NCBI RefSeq assembly: GCF_016908195.1
Contig: NZ_JAFBDK010000013.1
Span: 1 to 64,000, forward strand
Length of the DNA stretch: 64,000 nucleotides
Reading direction: 5' to 3'
From: Jeotgalibacillus terrae
GTDB taxonomy: Bacteria; Bacillota; Bacilli; Bacillales; Jeotgalibacillaceae
The notes beneath the pieces are model-generated. The model was not told where the DNA came from. It saw only the letters and a program-made list of their open reading frames with translations, and made no database searches. A program made the position numbers and the translations under genes. Of the stretch, positions 38,945 through 48,820 are shown piece after piece. Position 1 is the stretch's first letter, and every line of letters starts with the position of its first letter.

Positions 38945-40043
38945 TGATCAACCCTCCATAGGTGAGGTTCACAGCCACGTGAGCAACCTCATTATCTGCA
39001 ACTGACACATAAGTATTCGGATCAACTGAAATCCTCTTAGCGCCTTCTTGAGTCATTCTGGCATATAGTTCACTTGGGTCAATCCCACGACCAAGCTTTG
39101 ACTTCTGCCATAACACATAGTCATCAACTGAATAACCTACTGCAGTTTGATAGATCGCTTCCTGAGCAACTAATGACTGAGGTAAATAATAAGTCACATT
39201 AATCGTGTGATTGGTGATGACTGGATCCGCCACTGAAACTAAGTCTGTCATCGGTCGGGCTGATCGGGCATTACATGCTGCTAAAATCGCTGTTTTTTCA
39301 TCTTCATCAGGCGCTTCTCCATTGATCATTAAAGGAGTAATGACAATTTCGACAGCTGCAGGTGAATCGACATGTACATCAATCACATTTTGACTGGCTG
39401 ATTTGGCTAAATACTCATAGCCTAACTCAGGTCCGGCAGTGGAAAGATTTTCGTTTGCTGTTCTAATTCGCTCAGCGTATGCATCATCTGTTTCCCAATC
39501 TGTTCCACCGCTTGAAGTGGTTACATTCACTGCTGATGAAACCCACGGTAAAGGATCGACGATCTCTGTGATCTGACCGGGCAAAAAATCATTACCTGCT
39601 GTTCCGGGCTCAGAGCAAACGGACTGAATATCAACATACTCCACGCCGATTTCAACAATCGTTGCCACTTGCGTTTCAAAATACAGATCATTAATGCTTA
39701 ATCGATGGCCGGCCGGAATGGTGAACTCTTCCGGATTATTCACGTTATACCGGACCATGGTCTTAGCTGCTACAGGTGCCAAACGGTCAACATTCTTACC
39801 CGCTCCAATATGCTCTAAATAGTTATCCACTGCGTAGGTTAATCTGTTTTGTTTCGCAGTAAAATCAATGTTATTCGCAAGCATTGCACCTACAAACGCT
39901 ACCGATTGAAGCATCTTTCTGCGCGGATCAGACTCACTTAATGTTTCACCCATTAATTCTTCAAATTTAGTCACACCCAACCGCTCAAGCTCAGCTGCAT
40001 CTAATTCCACGAAATTAATTTCGGGTAAATTGAATCTACTCAT
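38937..40043 (-). CDS. baseplate J-like protein (P2 gpJ)
   Basis: A 368-residue baseplate wedge component with the Baseplate_J signature (SGGTDWETDDAYAERIR near 180 and GPELGYEYLAKSA near 203). It follows the gpW gene with an 8-base overlap and precedes gpI, the P2 order. Confidence 0.93.
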   Translation of the reverse strand: MSRFNLPEINFVELDAAELERLGVTKFEELMGETLSESDPRRKMLQSVAFVGAMLANNIDFTAKQNRLTYAVDNYLEHIGAGKNVDRLAPVAAKTMVRYNVNNPEEFTIPAGHRLSINDLYFETQVATIVEIGVEYVDIQSVCSEPGTAGNDFLPGQITEIVDPLPWVSSAVNVTTSSGGTDWETDDAYAERIRTANENLSTAGPELGYEYLAKSASQNVIDVHVDSPAAVEIVITPLMINGEAPDEDEKTAILAACNARSARPMTDLVSVADPVITNHTINVTYYLPQSLVAQEAIYQTAVGYSVDDYVLWQKSKLGRGIDPSELYARMTQEGAKRISVDPNTYVSVADNEVAHVAVNLTYGGLIND

Positions 40044-40350
40044 CTTCTATCACGACCTTCACGATTGCTCTTAACTGACCTACCTCCGAGTCGTGTGTAA
40101 AAATGATCTCGTTTACACTTAATCCTTCAATAGATCGCTCTAACATTTCAGTAATTCGAGCTCTACTGACCCCTTCCGCAACTGGTGTAGGTTCATCTAT
40201 TGGTACCTCCCAGCCATCTTCCCTGCTTAATGGAGAAGTGCCGATATGAAGGGATAATAAAAAAGCCGCACTCTGCAGTTTGGCTTCAATTCCTTTTGCT
40301 CCATAATTCACGCTGTTATATTCGTTTGATGTCACTGTATAAGTAGGCAT
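40036..40350 (-). CDS. baseplate wedge protein, GPW/gp25 family
   Basis: A 104-residue protein of the P2 gpW/T4 gp25 family: N-terminal helix, KGIEAKLQSAAFLLSLHIGTSPLSREDGWEVP near 20-50, RARITEMLERSI near 63. Probably initiates sheath polymerisation at the baseplate. Precedes gpJ. Confidence 0.85.
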   Translation of the reverse strand: MPTYTVTSNEYNSVNYGAKGIEAKLQSAAFLLSLHIGTSPLSREDGWEVPIDEPTPVAEGVSRARITEMLERSIEGLSVNEIIFTHDSEVGQLRAIVKVVIEDE

Positions 40351-40361
40351 ATATAGTCCTC

Positions 40362-41036
40362 CTATGACTTTTTAAAGGAGACATACTTTGAGTTTGCTGA
40401 ACAGTAAAGCCCACCGCCAAGTACATACCAGGTAATATCAGTTGTTGTGGTGCCATATGCCTTAAATGCCTGATTTTTATATAACACTTTTTTAATCTTC
40501 CCTGATAACGAAGGTGACATTCTGCAATTCAACATGCCCGCTTTTATCGTTACAATACCTGTGACAGGTGATCTTTTTGCATTTGATGATGAGTTTGTAG
40601 CAGAGGCAGATTTAACAGTCGGCTTTGATCTGATTTTTGTCGGTACAGGGTATTCTTTTAGATTAATTGTAGTCGTAATACTGTGAACTTTACCTGTCTG
40701 ATCATAATGTTCATTCGTCTCTTGAAGATCATCAATGTACCAGTAGTTAGTTGTCACTGGCTGACTGCCAATAATCAACGAAGATACTTCGCCGGTGTCT
40801 CTCATCAACCGCAATTTTTTTAAAATCTCTTCAGGATTTACTCCTAAAATACTTTTTAATACTACTCTGAGAGAAAAGGCTTCCTGTCCTGGCCCTAAAA
40901 ATTCAGGCATAGGCTTCTTTTGGTGAATGTCGTGAACCGCCCATCTGGCACTACCGCTTCTGGACACATCATCAAATGTTAGTACTTTCTTTGCCGATAC
41001 CTCAAAAACTACTGATCCAAAACTTCCGATTTGCAC
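40362..41036 (-). CDS. P2 gpU-like tail protein fused to SH3 domain
   Basis: A 224-residue protein. Residues 1-133 match the P2 gpU family (tail completion; MQIGSFGSVVFEVSAKKVLTF start). A Ser/Lys linker and a bacterial SH3-like domain follow (about 155-222; KAGMLNCRMSPSLSGKIKKVL, TWYVLGGGLYCSANSKYV). P2 gpU lacks that domain; SH3b domains bind peptidoglycan, so the tail tip may touch the wall. Confidence 0.82.
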   Translation of the reverse strand: MQIGSFGSVVFEVSAKKVLTFDDVSRSGSARWAVHDIHQKKPMPEFLGPGQEAFSLRVVLKSILGVNPEEILKKLRLMRDTGEVSSLIIGSQPVTTNYWYIDDLQETNEHYDQTGKVHSITTTINLKEYPVPTKIRSKPTVKSASATNSSSNAKRSPVTGIVTIKAGMLNCRMSPSLSGKIKKVLYKNQAFKAYGTTTTDITWYVLGGGLYCSANSKYVSFKKS

Positions 41037-41049
41037 TCATGACACCTCC

Positions 41050-41514
41050 TTAAGTGGGACCAGTCGTTGTACCTGAACTTCCGCTAAAGTTATGAGTATG
41101 ATTTTTGAGCGAGATACCATCAGATATTACATCCCCCTGCACTGTTACATTCCCTGTAGCTTTGATCTGGACATTACCCTTAATGTCTAATAAGAATGTG
41201 TTTGATGTGAAATCATACTCAATGACTGACTCGTCCGGGAATTCAATTCTTCTTTTATTTACTGTACTTGATACAGATTCATTTAACTCATTAAAATAAG
41301 AGCCCAATATGAAACCGGCTCTTGAGGTGTTATCTAAAAACCCACACAACACATTTTCATCTACTGAGGGCATCCAGAAGTCTTTTGTGTTCCTTGAGCC
41401 CCTATTTACAATCGGCAACTCTCTGGACACAACATCTTTATCTTTAAAATAAACTTTTGCTGTTCCCCTTTCAGGAAATACTGAACTGACCCGGCCTACC
41501 TGAAAAGCATTCAT
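41050..41514 (-). CDS. baseplate assembly protein V (spike)
   Basis: A 154-residue gpV-like spike protein: OB-fold N-terminal domain (1-95) and a C-terminal beta-helix segment (DIKGNVQIKATGNVTVQGDVISDGISLKNHTHNF) ending with the HTHNF metal-binding-like tip motif seen in phage spikes. Adjacent to gpD and gpX genes as in P2. Confidence 0.9.
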   Translation of the reverse strand: MNAFQVGRVSSVFPERGTAKVYFKDKDVVSRELPIVNRGSRNTKDFWMPSVDENVLCGFLDNTSRAGFILGSYFNELNESVSSTVNKRRIEFPDESVIEYDFTSNTFLLDIKGNVQIKATGNVTVQGDVISDGISLKNHTHNFSGSSGTTTGPT

Positions 41515-42537
41515 TTAATAGCCCTCCAATACCTTTCTCAATTCAATCGACGTTTCTGATCCGCTTCCAGTACTACCACTGACTGAGGTAATAATGTATT
41601 TGCCATTAAATGTGCCAAACCCATCCAAGTCGACACATTGACCTGAATATAAGAACATGAATCCTGCGAACTTGAGGGAGAATGTGCAGCCGTCTTTATT
41701 GGCATTCCTCAAACTACTTTTTGCAAGTTTAATCGCTTCAGACTCTGACTTTACTTCTTCATTCACGATGAGAACACGACCGGTTTTAGGCGGGTTTTTT
41801 GGTGTGAATGTGTATGATATTGTTTTATTCGTTTGTGGTTCCGTGTAATCTACCCGACATGATTTATAAAGTGATGATAATGAATCATTTCCGCTATACG
41901 TCTTTAAGTCTGCATCGTCTATATGAAATCCGGTCACTGTGCTTTCATTCTCCAGTTGCTGCTCACTCATGATGATGATTTTTTTAACCGACACCTTTAA
42001 TACGAGCCCTGCATCTGAAGTCAGTTTATTTAAAAATGCAATATCACTTTGATCATCCTGGTCAATACGATCATACTCAGTATCATCTGAAGCAGAAAAA
42101 TAAAGTGTTAAACCATTATTCCTTGCGATTTCATTGGCAATTTTTTTAAGCGTTGTATTCTCCCACGCTTTGTTTTTTCTAGCCTTGATTGATCCGCTCT
42201 GAGGCAGTGATGTACCTCTGATGGACACTTTTAATGGGGGTCCGCTCATGGGGGTTTCATCAATCTCAAAATCACCCAGTTTTTTTGCAACTTCTTCATT
42301 GTTTTGCCAGTCTTTCGATAGCTTCACAGCAACACTTAAGGTATCACCTTTTTTTGGTGCCCATTGTTTCGTGAGCCATCTGCGTTCCCGATCTACTAAT
42401 GATACGGAAATACTGTCTGCTTGACCGGATAGGTTATCCTGAAAGCTGATATTCTCCAAAAAGTCTTCAACTTCTATGGAAATATCCTGTTTGTTGTATT
42501 CCATTTCAACTGATAGGCTGCGTCCTCTCATGACCAT
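41515..42537 (-). CDS. phage late control D protein (tail hub)
   Basis: A 340-residue gpD/gp27-like hub protein of the Phage_GPD family (N-terminal SVEMEYNKQDISIEVEDFLENISFQDNLSGQAD; GLTLYFSASDDTEYDRIDQDDQSDIAFLNKLTSDAGL near 145-180). It carries the spike and closes the tail tube. Its ATG overlaps the gpX stop by one base (TAATG). Confidence 0.9.
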   Translation of the reverse strand: MVMRGRSLSVEMEYNKQDISIEVEDFLENISFQDNLSGQADSISVSLVDRERRWLTKQWAPKKGDTLSVAVKLSKDWQNNEEVAKKLGDFEIDETPMSGPPLKVSIRGTSLPQSGSIKARKNKAWENTTLKKIANEIARNNGLTLYFSASDDTEYDRIDQDDQSDIAFLNKLTSDAGLVLKVSVKKIIIMSEQQLENESTVTGFHIDDADLKTYSGNDSLSSLYKSCRVDYTEPQTNKTISYTFTPKNPPKTGRVLIVNEEVKSESEAIKLAKSSLRNANKDGCTFSLKFAGFMFLYSGQCVDLDGFGTFNGKYIITSVSGSTGSGSETSIELRKVLEGY

Positions 42538-42797
42538 TAAGCATCAACCCCATTTAAGACATTGATGTCTTCAGTTAATGACTCATCATCTTCAGGTGTG
42601 AGCCATGATGGACCTGTATCATATATTTTTGTTGCATTTAATTCAGGTATTTTCAATTCAATGCCGGCCGAAAAGATAAGCGTCTCTCTATGCCGATAAT
42701 TTTCTTTTAAAAGAAGAGGGAACAGATACTCATTCCCCAGCTCCTTTTTGGCAATCAGATCAAACGTATCACCTGAAACAGTGGTGTATGTGCGCAT
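42537..42797 (-). CDS. tail protein X (LysM-like)
   Basis: An 86-residue P2 gpX-family protein with a LysM-like fold (TTVSGDTFDLIAKKELGNEYLFPLLLKENYRHRETLIFSAGIELKIPEL, split here only for description). Between tape measure and gpD genes, the standard position. Confidence 0.88.
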   Translation of the reverse strand: MRTYTTVSGDTFDLIAKKELGNEYLFPLLLKENYRHRETLIFSAGIELKIPELNATKIYDTGPSWLTPEDDESLTEDINVLNGVDA

Positions 42798-42812
42798 GCT
42801 GCTCCCCCTTTT

Positions 42813-45800
42813 TTAATCCTCAAAAGATAAACGTTTCTTATCTTTTTGAAGGTTGTTGTACCATTCCATGAATCTCTCAAACGCAACTTGAATTGCTTCT
42901 TCTGCAGCAGTCTTAACTTCTGACGCACTACCTCCGCCAGATACATGAATAATCGGTGCAAAAACAACCTTTTCATCAGTTGAAGCATATGATTGAACTG
43001 ATTTCTGAACACCTTGACCATTAGAATCTTCTAACAGGTTATTCAGTCGATTCTTTGTATCCGTATTGTTGAAGATATTTGCGCCACCTGGCAGTTTCAA
43101 TAGTTCAGGACCTCTCTCACCTACAAGCGCCCATTGGCTATAACCAGTGCGTCCACCTTTATAATACGGTTTATATCCTCCACCGCTTGCCATTGACCGG
43201 ATACCCGGATGACCGCCAATGCCTCCATAACGAGAGAGCATATAACGGATTGCAGCTACCGCATTATGAAGTGGATTATAAATATCATTCATGCCTTTTA
43301 GCTTGTAAGCATTGAAAGTCGGATCAATCGTCTGGAACATCCCTTTTGAAGGAATACCCCGCTGCGCGTTAATGTCCCACAGGTTGATTGCTCTTGGATT
43401 AAAACCTGATTCATGATGCGCAATCTTCATCATTGCAGGTAACCATGACTGAGCCTGTCCAGTGATACTTAACGCTTGCATGATCGCGCTTCTGGCCATA
43501 TTAGAACCGGATCCGGAAAAGTCAGATGATGAGCCCATAATTCCTTCTAGTTTACTTTTCAGGAATGTTAAGGACTTATCTTTCAGCATACTAAGTGAAC
43601 CCTTTGCAATATCACCCATAATGCCGGACATATTCGGAACACTTACCCCGAACTGCTCGAGCATTTTATTGAGCAATTTTGAAGGCTCAGAGATATAACT
43701 GAAAATATCAAATGCTTTATCCTTCACCCAGCCGACACCGGTAGAAATCGCATTCGAGATTGTACCATTTGCGTATGCCGGAATGTTCATTTGGCTCATG
43801 ATTTTAGCCGTTTCACTTGCTGAGATAACCTGTGTGCCGCGAGGAAGATTCATAAGTGTATCAGTAGCTGGACTAAGACCGATATTGCCATCAGGTGTAC
43901 GGAATAACTCAGATCCAGCATTCGAACCTCGGCCATCACCAAGGACTGCTAATCCGCCCGGATGACCCGCAGTGCCATTTGCATAGTACTGGACTGCTCC
44001 ACCACCTGCAGCAGCACCTCCTGAACCTCCGATCTGAGGAACGCTCCACTTACTAATACGGGTATCGACACCGATTTTACTCAGCACCCAGTTAAGTCCA
44101 CTGATCAAGCTATTTACCATATTTCCAACATTATTCAAAAGGCGTTGTCCCATTGAAATGACACCGGCTATGGCTTTACCTGCCATCGAAGCAATACCCT
44201 GACCTATTTTACCCGGTAGAGATTTTGCCCCGCCAACTATGTCATCGAATATGCCACGCACGGCTTTCCACATTGAACGCGCAATATTGACTGCTCCATC
44301 CTTCGCAGAAGTAAATGCATTTCGGATTTTTGTTCCCATGTTTACAACGAGCTGCCACGCATCATCAGAGCCATTCTTAAAGAACCCGCTCACATTCGTC
44401 CACATTGTCTTTATTGGACCAAGAGCATTTGTAGCAAGAGCCTTGATACCACCTAAAATTCTGCCCAGGAATAACAGATTCAAATAATTCCAAACAGCCT
44501 GGATTGCGCCGAAGAAAATGTCCTTAATACCCTGCCACATTTTTGAGAAATCGCCGGTAAAAATACCGGAAAATAGCTTCACTAATCCAGTAATGACCTT
44601 AAAAGCGCCCTGTATGACACCCTTCACATTCGACCAAACCATATTAATGATTGAAATTATGACCGGAGCTAAAAAACCTATTACTTTATTTATGATCGAA
44701 AATACGTTTTGTACAGCAGTAATAATTTGGGCACCTTCTTTATCCCAAAAAACAAGTATTTGACCGACAATATCCATCACAAAATTGATAATTTTGATTA
44801 AAAACGGCTGTACGATCGTAAAAACAGTCTGGAAAACTGAAAAAAGACCACCGGCAACCGCGCCAATCGTCTTAAAAATTGAAGTAACCGCATTTACTAT
44901 TTCAGGTCCGTTACTCTGCCAAAACTTATATATGGTACTAAACGCTTCTACAGCTGTATCACCGATATTCTTAACTAATGGTACAACAGTATCAGAAATC
45001 GATTTAAAAACAGGTGTCAGGTTTTCTTTCATTCCAGACATTATACTTTTAAATTGTCCGATGTTATCAGAAGCTCCAGCCTTCCAGGTTTTTATTGATT
45101 CTCTAAAAGCATTAAAATGCTCAATACCCGCAGACATATTTGTTTCAATACTTTCTTTAATTGATGGCATGATTTTTTGAGTAAAACTTAATAAATCATC
45201 CAATACCGGCAAGGCTTGTTCTCCAATAGGAATAATGATTTTAGTCTCGATTTCTCTCTTTATTCCTTGTAGCTTCATCATGGAAGTATCGAATTTAATA
45301 CTTTCAATATCTTTCATGGTGTCCTTGGTCATATCAAACTCACTTCGAACAGTTCCCATTGCTTTAATTACATCTGACTCTAAATCTTCAGCCATTGTTC
45401 CGAATAAGCCTACTGAAGCTGTATTTCTTGCTACAGGGTCATCTAATTCAGCTATAGCATTTACAACAGATTTGAAAGCCTGTTGCGCGGCAGGACCTCC
45501 CGCTGCAAACGTCTTAGTCATTTCAGCAGCATTCATGTTCAGTAATGCATATGCTTCTGCACTCGCTGTCGATCCATCTTTTGAACGAATATTAAATTCT
45601 TTAATTGCGTCTCCAACTACACTTAAATTAAATGCCCCTTCTGAAAGTCCGGCATTGAATATATCAAACATCTCATTAGCACTAAAATCTAATGTTTTAA
45701 AATGGACTGCAAATTCGTTTGTCATATCCAAAAGTTCACCGGTTTTATTAAGACCGTTTTGAGCACCTTGAGAAAGTAGATTATAGGATTGAGTATTTGT

Positions 45801-46328
45801 AATACCAAAATTCTTCATAAGTGTATCAGCAGTTTTGATGGACTCTGCTACATCTTCCTCAAATACATCTCTATAAGTAAGAGCGTTGGCAGTTGCATTT
45901 TCTAATTGCCTACCTGCTAAATCAGTAACTTGTTTGGTTGTAGATATAGCTTTATTCAAATCATTCCAATCTTCACCATAGTTATTATTGTAAAGATTTT
46001 CACTGATCTTCTTTATTTCTTTCATTTCTTCTGCGCTTGATCCAGTTGATGCCTGCAGTTGTCTCATAGATTCATCAAATTCATTTGCATTTGCGACAGC
46101 TACACCTAAACCGGCAGCCATTGTACCGATTGCCGCTGTAGCTCCAACTGCTGCACCTGCAAGTAATTTGACTGATCCACTGGCCACAGAAGAGGCGGTC
46201 CCAAACGATGAAACGTCACCGTCCATTCCCTTCATGCTTTTAGATGCTGCATCAAATGCTTTACGCATACTGGAATCAATCATACCGCCCAATTTAAAAG
46301 CAATTTCAAAAACCTGTGGCGAGCTCAT
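42813..46328 (-). CDS. tail tape measure protein with lytic transglycosylase domain
   Basis: An 1171-residue protein that sets tail length (predicted roughly 170-180 nm if 1.5 Angstrom per residue holds). N-terminal coiled/phage-minor-tail region (about 1-380), hydrophobic helical middle with transmembrane-like stretches (about 450-720), Gly-rich linker (about 760-790) and a C-terminal SLT domain (about 960-1050; HHESGFNPRAIN with catalytic Glu, GMFQTIDPTF) that could open peptidoglycan during injection. Its ATG overlaps the stop of the frameshifted E' frame (ATGA), so translation is coupled. Confidence 0.93.
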   Translation of the reverse strand: MSSPQVFEIAFKLGGMIDSSMRKAFDAASKSMKGMDGDVSSFGTASSVASGSVKLLAGAAVGATAAIGTMAAGLGVAVANANEFDESMRQLQASTGSSAEEMKEIKKISENLYNNNYGEDWNDLNKAISTTKQVTDLAGRQLENATANALTYRDVFEEDVAESIKTADTLMKNFGITNTQSYNLLSQGAQNGLNKTGELLDMTNEFAVHFKTLDFSANEMFDIFNAGLSEGAFNLSVVGDAIKEFNIRSKDGSTASAEAYALLNMNAAEMTKTFAAGGPAAQQAFKSVVNAIAELDDPVARNTASVGLFGTMAEDLESDVIKAMGTVRSEFDMTKDTMKDIESIKFDTSMMKLQGIKREIETKIIIPIGEQALPVLDDLLSFTQKIMPSIKESIETNMSAGIEHFNAFRESIKTWKAGASDNIGQFKSIMSGMKENLTPVFKSISDTVVPLVKNIGDTAVEAFSTIYKFWQSNGPEIVNAVTSIFKTIGAVAGGLFSVFQTVFTIVQPFLIKIINFVMDIVGQILVFWDKEGAQIITAVQNVFSIINKVIGFLAPVIISIINMVWSNVKGVIQGAFKVITGLVKLFSGIFTGDFSKMWQGIKDIFFGAIQAVWNYLNLLFLGRILGGIKALATNALGPIKTMWTNVSGFFKNGSDDAWQLVVNMGTKIRNAFTSAKDGAVNIARSMWKAVRGIFDDIVGGAKSLPGKIGQGIASMAGKAIAGVISMGQRLLNNVGNMVNSLISGLNWVLSKIGVDTRISKWSVPQIGGSGGAAAGGGAVQYYANGTAGHPGGLAVLGDGRGSNAGSELFRTPDGNIGLSPATDTLMNLPRGTQVISASETAKIMSQMNIPAYANGTISNAISTGVGWVKDKAFDIFSYISEPSKLLNKMLEQFGVSVPNMSGIMGDIAKGSLSMLKDKSLTFLKSKLEGIMGSSSDFSGSGSNMARSAIMQALSITGQAQSWLPAMMKIAHHESGFNPRAINLWDINAQRGIPSKGMFQTIDPTFNAYKLKGMNDIYNPLHNAVAAIRYMLSRYGGIGGHPGIRSMASGGGYKPYYKGGRTGYSQWALVGERGPELLKLPGGANIFNNTDTKNRLNNLLEDSNGQGVQKSVQSYASTDEKVVFAPIIHVSGGGSASEVKTAAEEAIQVAFERFMEWYNNLQKDKKRLSFED

Positions 46329-46516
46329 GTTTGTTTATTCACCTCTTTCACATCTTCTGCAAGATCATTAAGATCTCTCAATCTCTTTTTCATAAAGTCT
46401 TCATAGCTTGTCGCTTTCAGGACATTAGAAAGGCGGATGCATATTTTTCGTATGCCCCGCCCGGTTAGTACTATTACAGCCATTCTTTCAGTCACCTGAA
46501 TGATGCCTAGTTGTTC
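46325..46516 (-). CDS. gpE' extension reached by -1 ribosomal frameshift
   Basis: A 63-codon frame without its own start that joins gpE by a -1 shift at the heptamer T TTT TTG (46522 to 46516), part of a run of seven T residues three codons before the gpE stop. The product would be a 166-residue E-E' tail assembly chaperone (103 + 63), the arrangement known in P2 and many long-tailed phages. The frame is open exactly from the slip site to a TGA overlapping the tape measure ATG. Confidence 0.85.
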   Translation of the reverse strand, partial: EQLGIIQVTERMAVIVLTGRGIRKICIRLSNVLKATSYEDFMKKRLRDLNDLAEDVKEVNKQT

Positions 46517-46824
46517 AAAAAAACCATCACCATAGTACGGATTTTTAATGCTTCTTTCGCCGGCAGCCCCTTAAAAAATTCAAAAGGCAGATCTGTTACT
46601 TCAGCAGCAATTAAAAGTGTGTAAGGCAGTGTGACCTGAGGCATTGGAGAAATCGAACCAAGTTCATTGAACTTTTGTTCTGTATTCAACAAGTCATCCC
46701 CTGTTAGATTATTAACACCCGAGAGATCAACTTCAACGTATTCTTTTCCCTCATATTGATAAGGTTTGGCGAATACCACCACTTCTTTTTTATCTTGTTT
46801 TACTGATTCTGTCGCTTTAGCCAT
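46507..46824 (-). CDS. tail assembly chaperone gpE
   Basis: A 105-residue P2 gpE-like chaperone (family Phage_TAC; FAKPYQYEGKEYVEVDLSGVNNLTGDDLLNTEQKF). It binds the tape measure protein with the longer E-E' form during tail assembly. A slippery T7 run lies at its end. Located between tail tube and tape measure genes. Confidence 0.9.
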   Translation of the reverse strand: MAKATESVKQDKKEVVVFAKPYQYEGKEYVEVDLSGVNNLTGDDLLNTEQKFNELGSISPMPQVTLPYTLLIAAEVTDLPFEFFKGLPAKEALKIRTMVMVFLNN

Positions 46825-46845
46825 GTATCGTTTCCTCCCTGTTTA

Positions 46846-47361
46846 TCAGATCATTTTTGTTAAATCTTTGAGCATGTCTTCACCATCTAAGATGAATACG
46901 TAATTAAGCTTGTCCAACTCCAGAAGCACTGTATTGTTTTCCTCAATCTTGATATATAGTACTTCCATTACGTTTGTAGTCTCTGTTGCTGCACCAGGAC
47001 TAAGCTTACCGAGAGTAAGAGACTTCGGCTGCCCCTTGAGGGTGATCTTAAGTGGTCTATGCATGATCCTTCCTGCAGTAGAGTCATAGCTTTGTTGTGC
47101 CGCTCTCAAAACAATAGGTCTCCCAGTGCTTTTCATTAAGCTGAAGTTCTTCTGAGAAAGTGATTTAAATGGCAGTTCAATTGTAAGGCTGCCAAAGTGG
47201 CCAGGGTTTGTACTCTCATACTCACCCATGATGCCAGCTCCACTCACTGTTTCACTCATCGCTTCAAGGTTAGGGAGAGTAATCTCTCCGGTAATCCCGA
47301 TTAGTTCATCTGTATCGTCATAAGCTTTAAAGTTCCATACCTTTTCTGGAATTTTCGGCAT
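46846..47361 (-). CDS. major tail tube protein
   Basis: A 171-residue P2 gpFII-family tube protein (starts MPKIPEKVWNFKAYDDTDELIGITGE; GQPKSLTLGKLSPGAATETTNVMEVLYIKI near the C-terminal part), the size of the P2 protein (172). ATG 47361 follows GGAGGTG and sits 1 base after the sheath stop codon. Confidence 0.93.
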   Translation of the reverse strand: MPKIPEKVWNFKAYDDTDELIGITGEITLPNLEAMSETVSGAGIMGEYESTNPGHFGSLTIELPFKSLSQKNFSLMKSTGRPIVLRAAQQSYDSTAGRIMHRPLKITLKGQPKSLTLGKLSPGAATETTNVMEVLYIKIEENNTVLLELDKLNYVFILDGEDMLKDLTKMI

Positions 47362-47362
47362 A

Positions 47363-48820
47363 TTAAGCACCTCCAAGTGCAGTTGCTGTAATTGTTGGAT
47401 CAAATTCTAAGATATTTGTAATTTGCTCAGCCGGTGAATAAGCACCGATTCGCTGAATGAAGACGATTTTTCCATTCAGGATGTTTTCAATCGGGTTCAT
47501 ACTTTCACGGAACTCAATCACTGCTCCTGAAATTTTACCTTCAGCAGCAAACCCGTTTGCACGGATGTTTTCTGCAGATACAACACTTTCAATCAATTTA
47601 GTATCAGCCGGGTTATCAACTTTATTGAAGTAAGCGAGAATAAACGTGTTACCCCACCACTGGAACACTCGACGGACCGCGATAAAGCGATCTTGTGGAA
47701 GTGTCGATTCAGGGAATGCAGCCGTGTTATTACCCCATGTTCTCCATCCGTTGAAGTTAATCGCTGTGACAATACCTGCTCCATTCAGCACATTTGCTTC
47801 CGGCTGATCCAGGTACATTTCTGTTCCACTCTTCAGTACCGTTGCATCGATGTTGAATGGCTTGTTCGATGGTGAAACATTCGGCACATCATCGTTTTCA
47901 GCATCAGTTTGAGCGATTCTTGCAGCTAAAACAGCACTGAAATAAAGGACTTGTCCGTTTTTCTTAACCATTGGCCAAGCAACAATGCTTTCTTTATTGT
48001 CATAGCCGTTATCTACTTTCCATGCTGCTACATCTTCATACTTTGTAACTGCAGTTGTATCGACATCCAGAACGTTCATTGCTGAAAAGTTACCATTGAT
48101 CTTTTGAGATTTTGCGGCTAACACTGCTGCTACATCAGGTTTATGACTGAAGCCTGGTGCAAGTAATTGAGCGCCAAGGATGTTGTATTGAGGGTATACA
48201 GATGTCATTAACTCAATACCGGTTCTTACACCAGTTGCCGCGTCATACCCGCCGATGACATCCACTTCAGTGACTGCAGAAGGATCCAATGCAGAGTATG
48301 AAACCGTCACTTCAGTTTGACCATCTAATTGACCGCCAGAGATTACACCAATGACCGGCTCACCTGCAGTATTGAAAGATAATGTATAATCAACATCTCT
48401 CTCGTAAGTAGTGAGACCATCAGCGTTCTCAGCTACTACTGAGGAAAGCAGTACTTTTTTGTTTGCAATTTTGGCCGTCCCTTTTGAAATGGAAACAACT
48501 TCATCAGTCACATCAGTTTTATGCACTGCAGGATCCAGTACGTTGATTACGACAATAGGTGCAACATTATATAGCTCAAGACTTGCAAACAGAGAATGAT
48601 TGACTGTGAAATCAAAATCTCTGTTATCACGGCTATATCCAAGCTTTGTTTTTGCGTCTGCCTCACTATTAATCACGATTGGTTTGTTTACTGCTGCCGC
48701 TGGATCATCAAGTAGATTTACCTGAGCTGTACCAAATACGACCTGAACGGCAGATAGCGATCTAATCGGTTCGGGACCGGTACGCTGTTCGACAATATCA
48801 ATACCGTGTTTGTACATCAT
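47363..48820 (-). CDS. tail sheath protein
   Basis: A 485-residue contractile sheath subunit (P2 gpFI/PBSX XkdK-like family): GIDIVEQRTGPEPIRSLSAVQVVFGTA at the N terminus and the conserved C-terminal domain with NFNGWRTWGNNTA, RRVFQWWGNTFI, and NPIENILNGKIVFI. Shows that the phage has a contractile tail. Its ATG overlaps the end of the upstream gene by 4 bases. Confidence 0.95.
   Translation of the reverse strand: MMYKHGIDIVEQRTGPEPIRSLSAVQVVFGTAQVNLLDDPAAAVNKPIVINSEADAKTKLGYSRDNRDFDFTVNHSLFASLELYNVAPIVVINVLDPAVHKTDVTDEVVSISKGTAKIANKKVLLSSVVAENADGLTTYERDVDYTLSFNTAGEPVIGVISGGQLDGQTEVTVSYSALDPSAVTEVDVIGGYDAATGVRTGIELMTSVYPQYNILGAQLLAPGFSHKPDVAAVLAAKSQKINGNFSAMNVLDVDTTAVTKYEDVAAWKVDNGYDNKESIVAWPMVKKNGQVLYFSAVLAARIAQTDAENDDVPNVSPSNKPFNIDATVLKSGTEMYLDQPEANVLNGAGIVTAINFNGWRTWGNNTAAFPESTLPQDRFIAVRRVFQWWGNTFILAYFNKVDNPADTKLIESVVSAENIRANGFAAEGKISGAVIEFRESMNPIENILNGKIVFIQRIGAYSPAEQITNILEFDPTITATALGGA

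Noticed and set aside
44239-45762. Plus-strand frames up to 175 codons opposite the tape measure gene.
   Set aside because: Shadows of the long repetitive coding sequence on the other strand.
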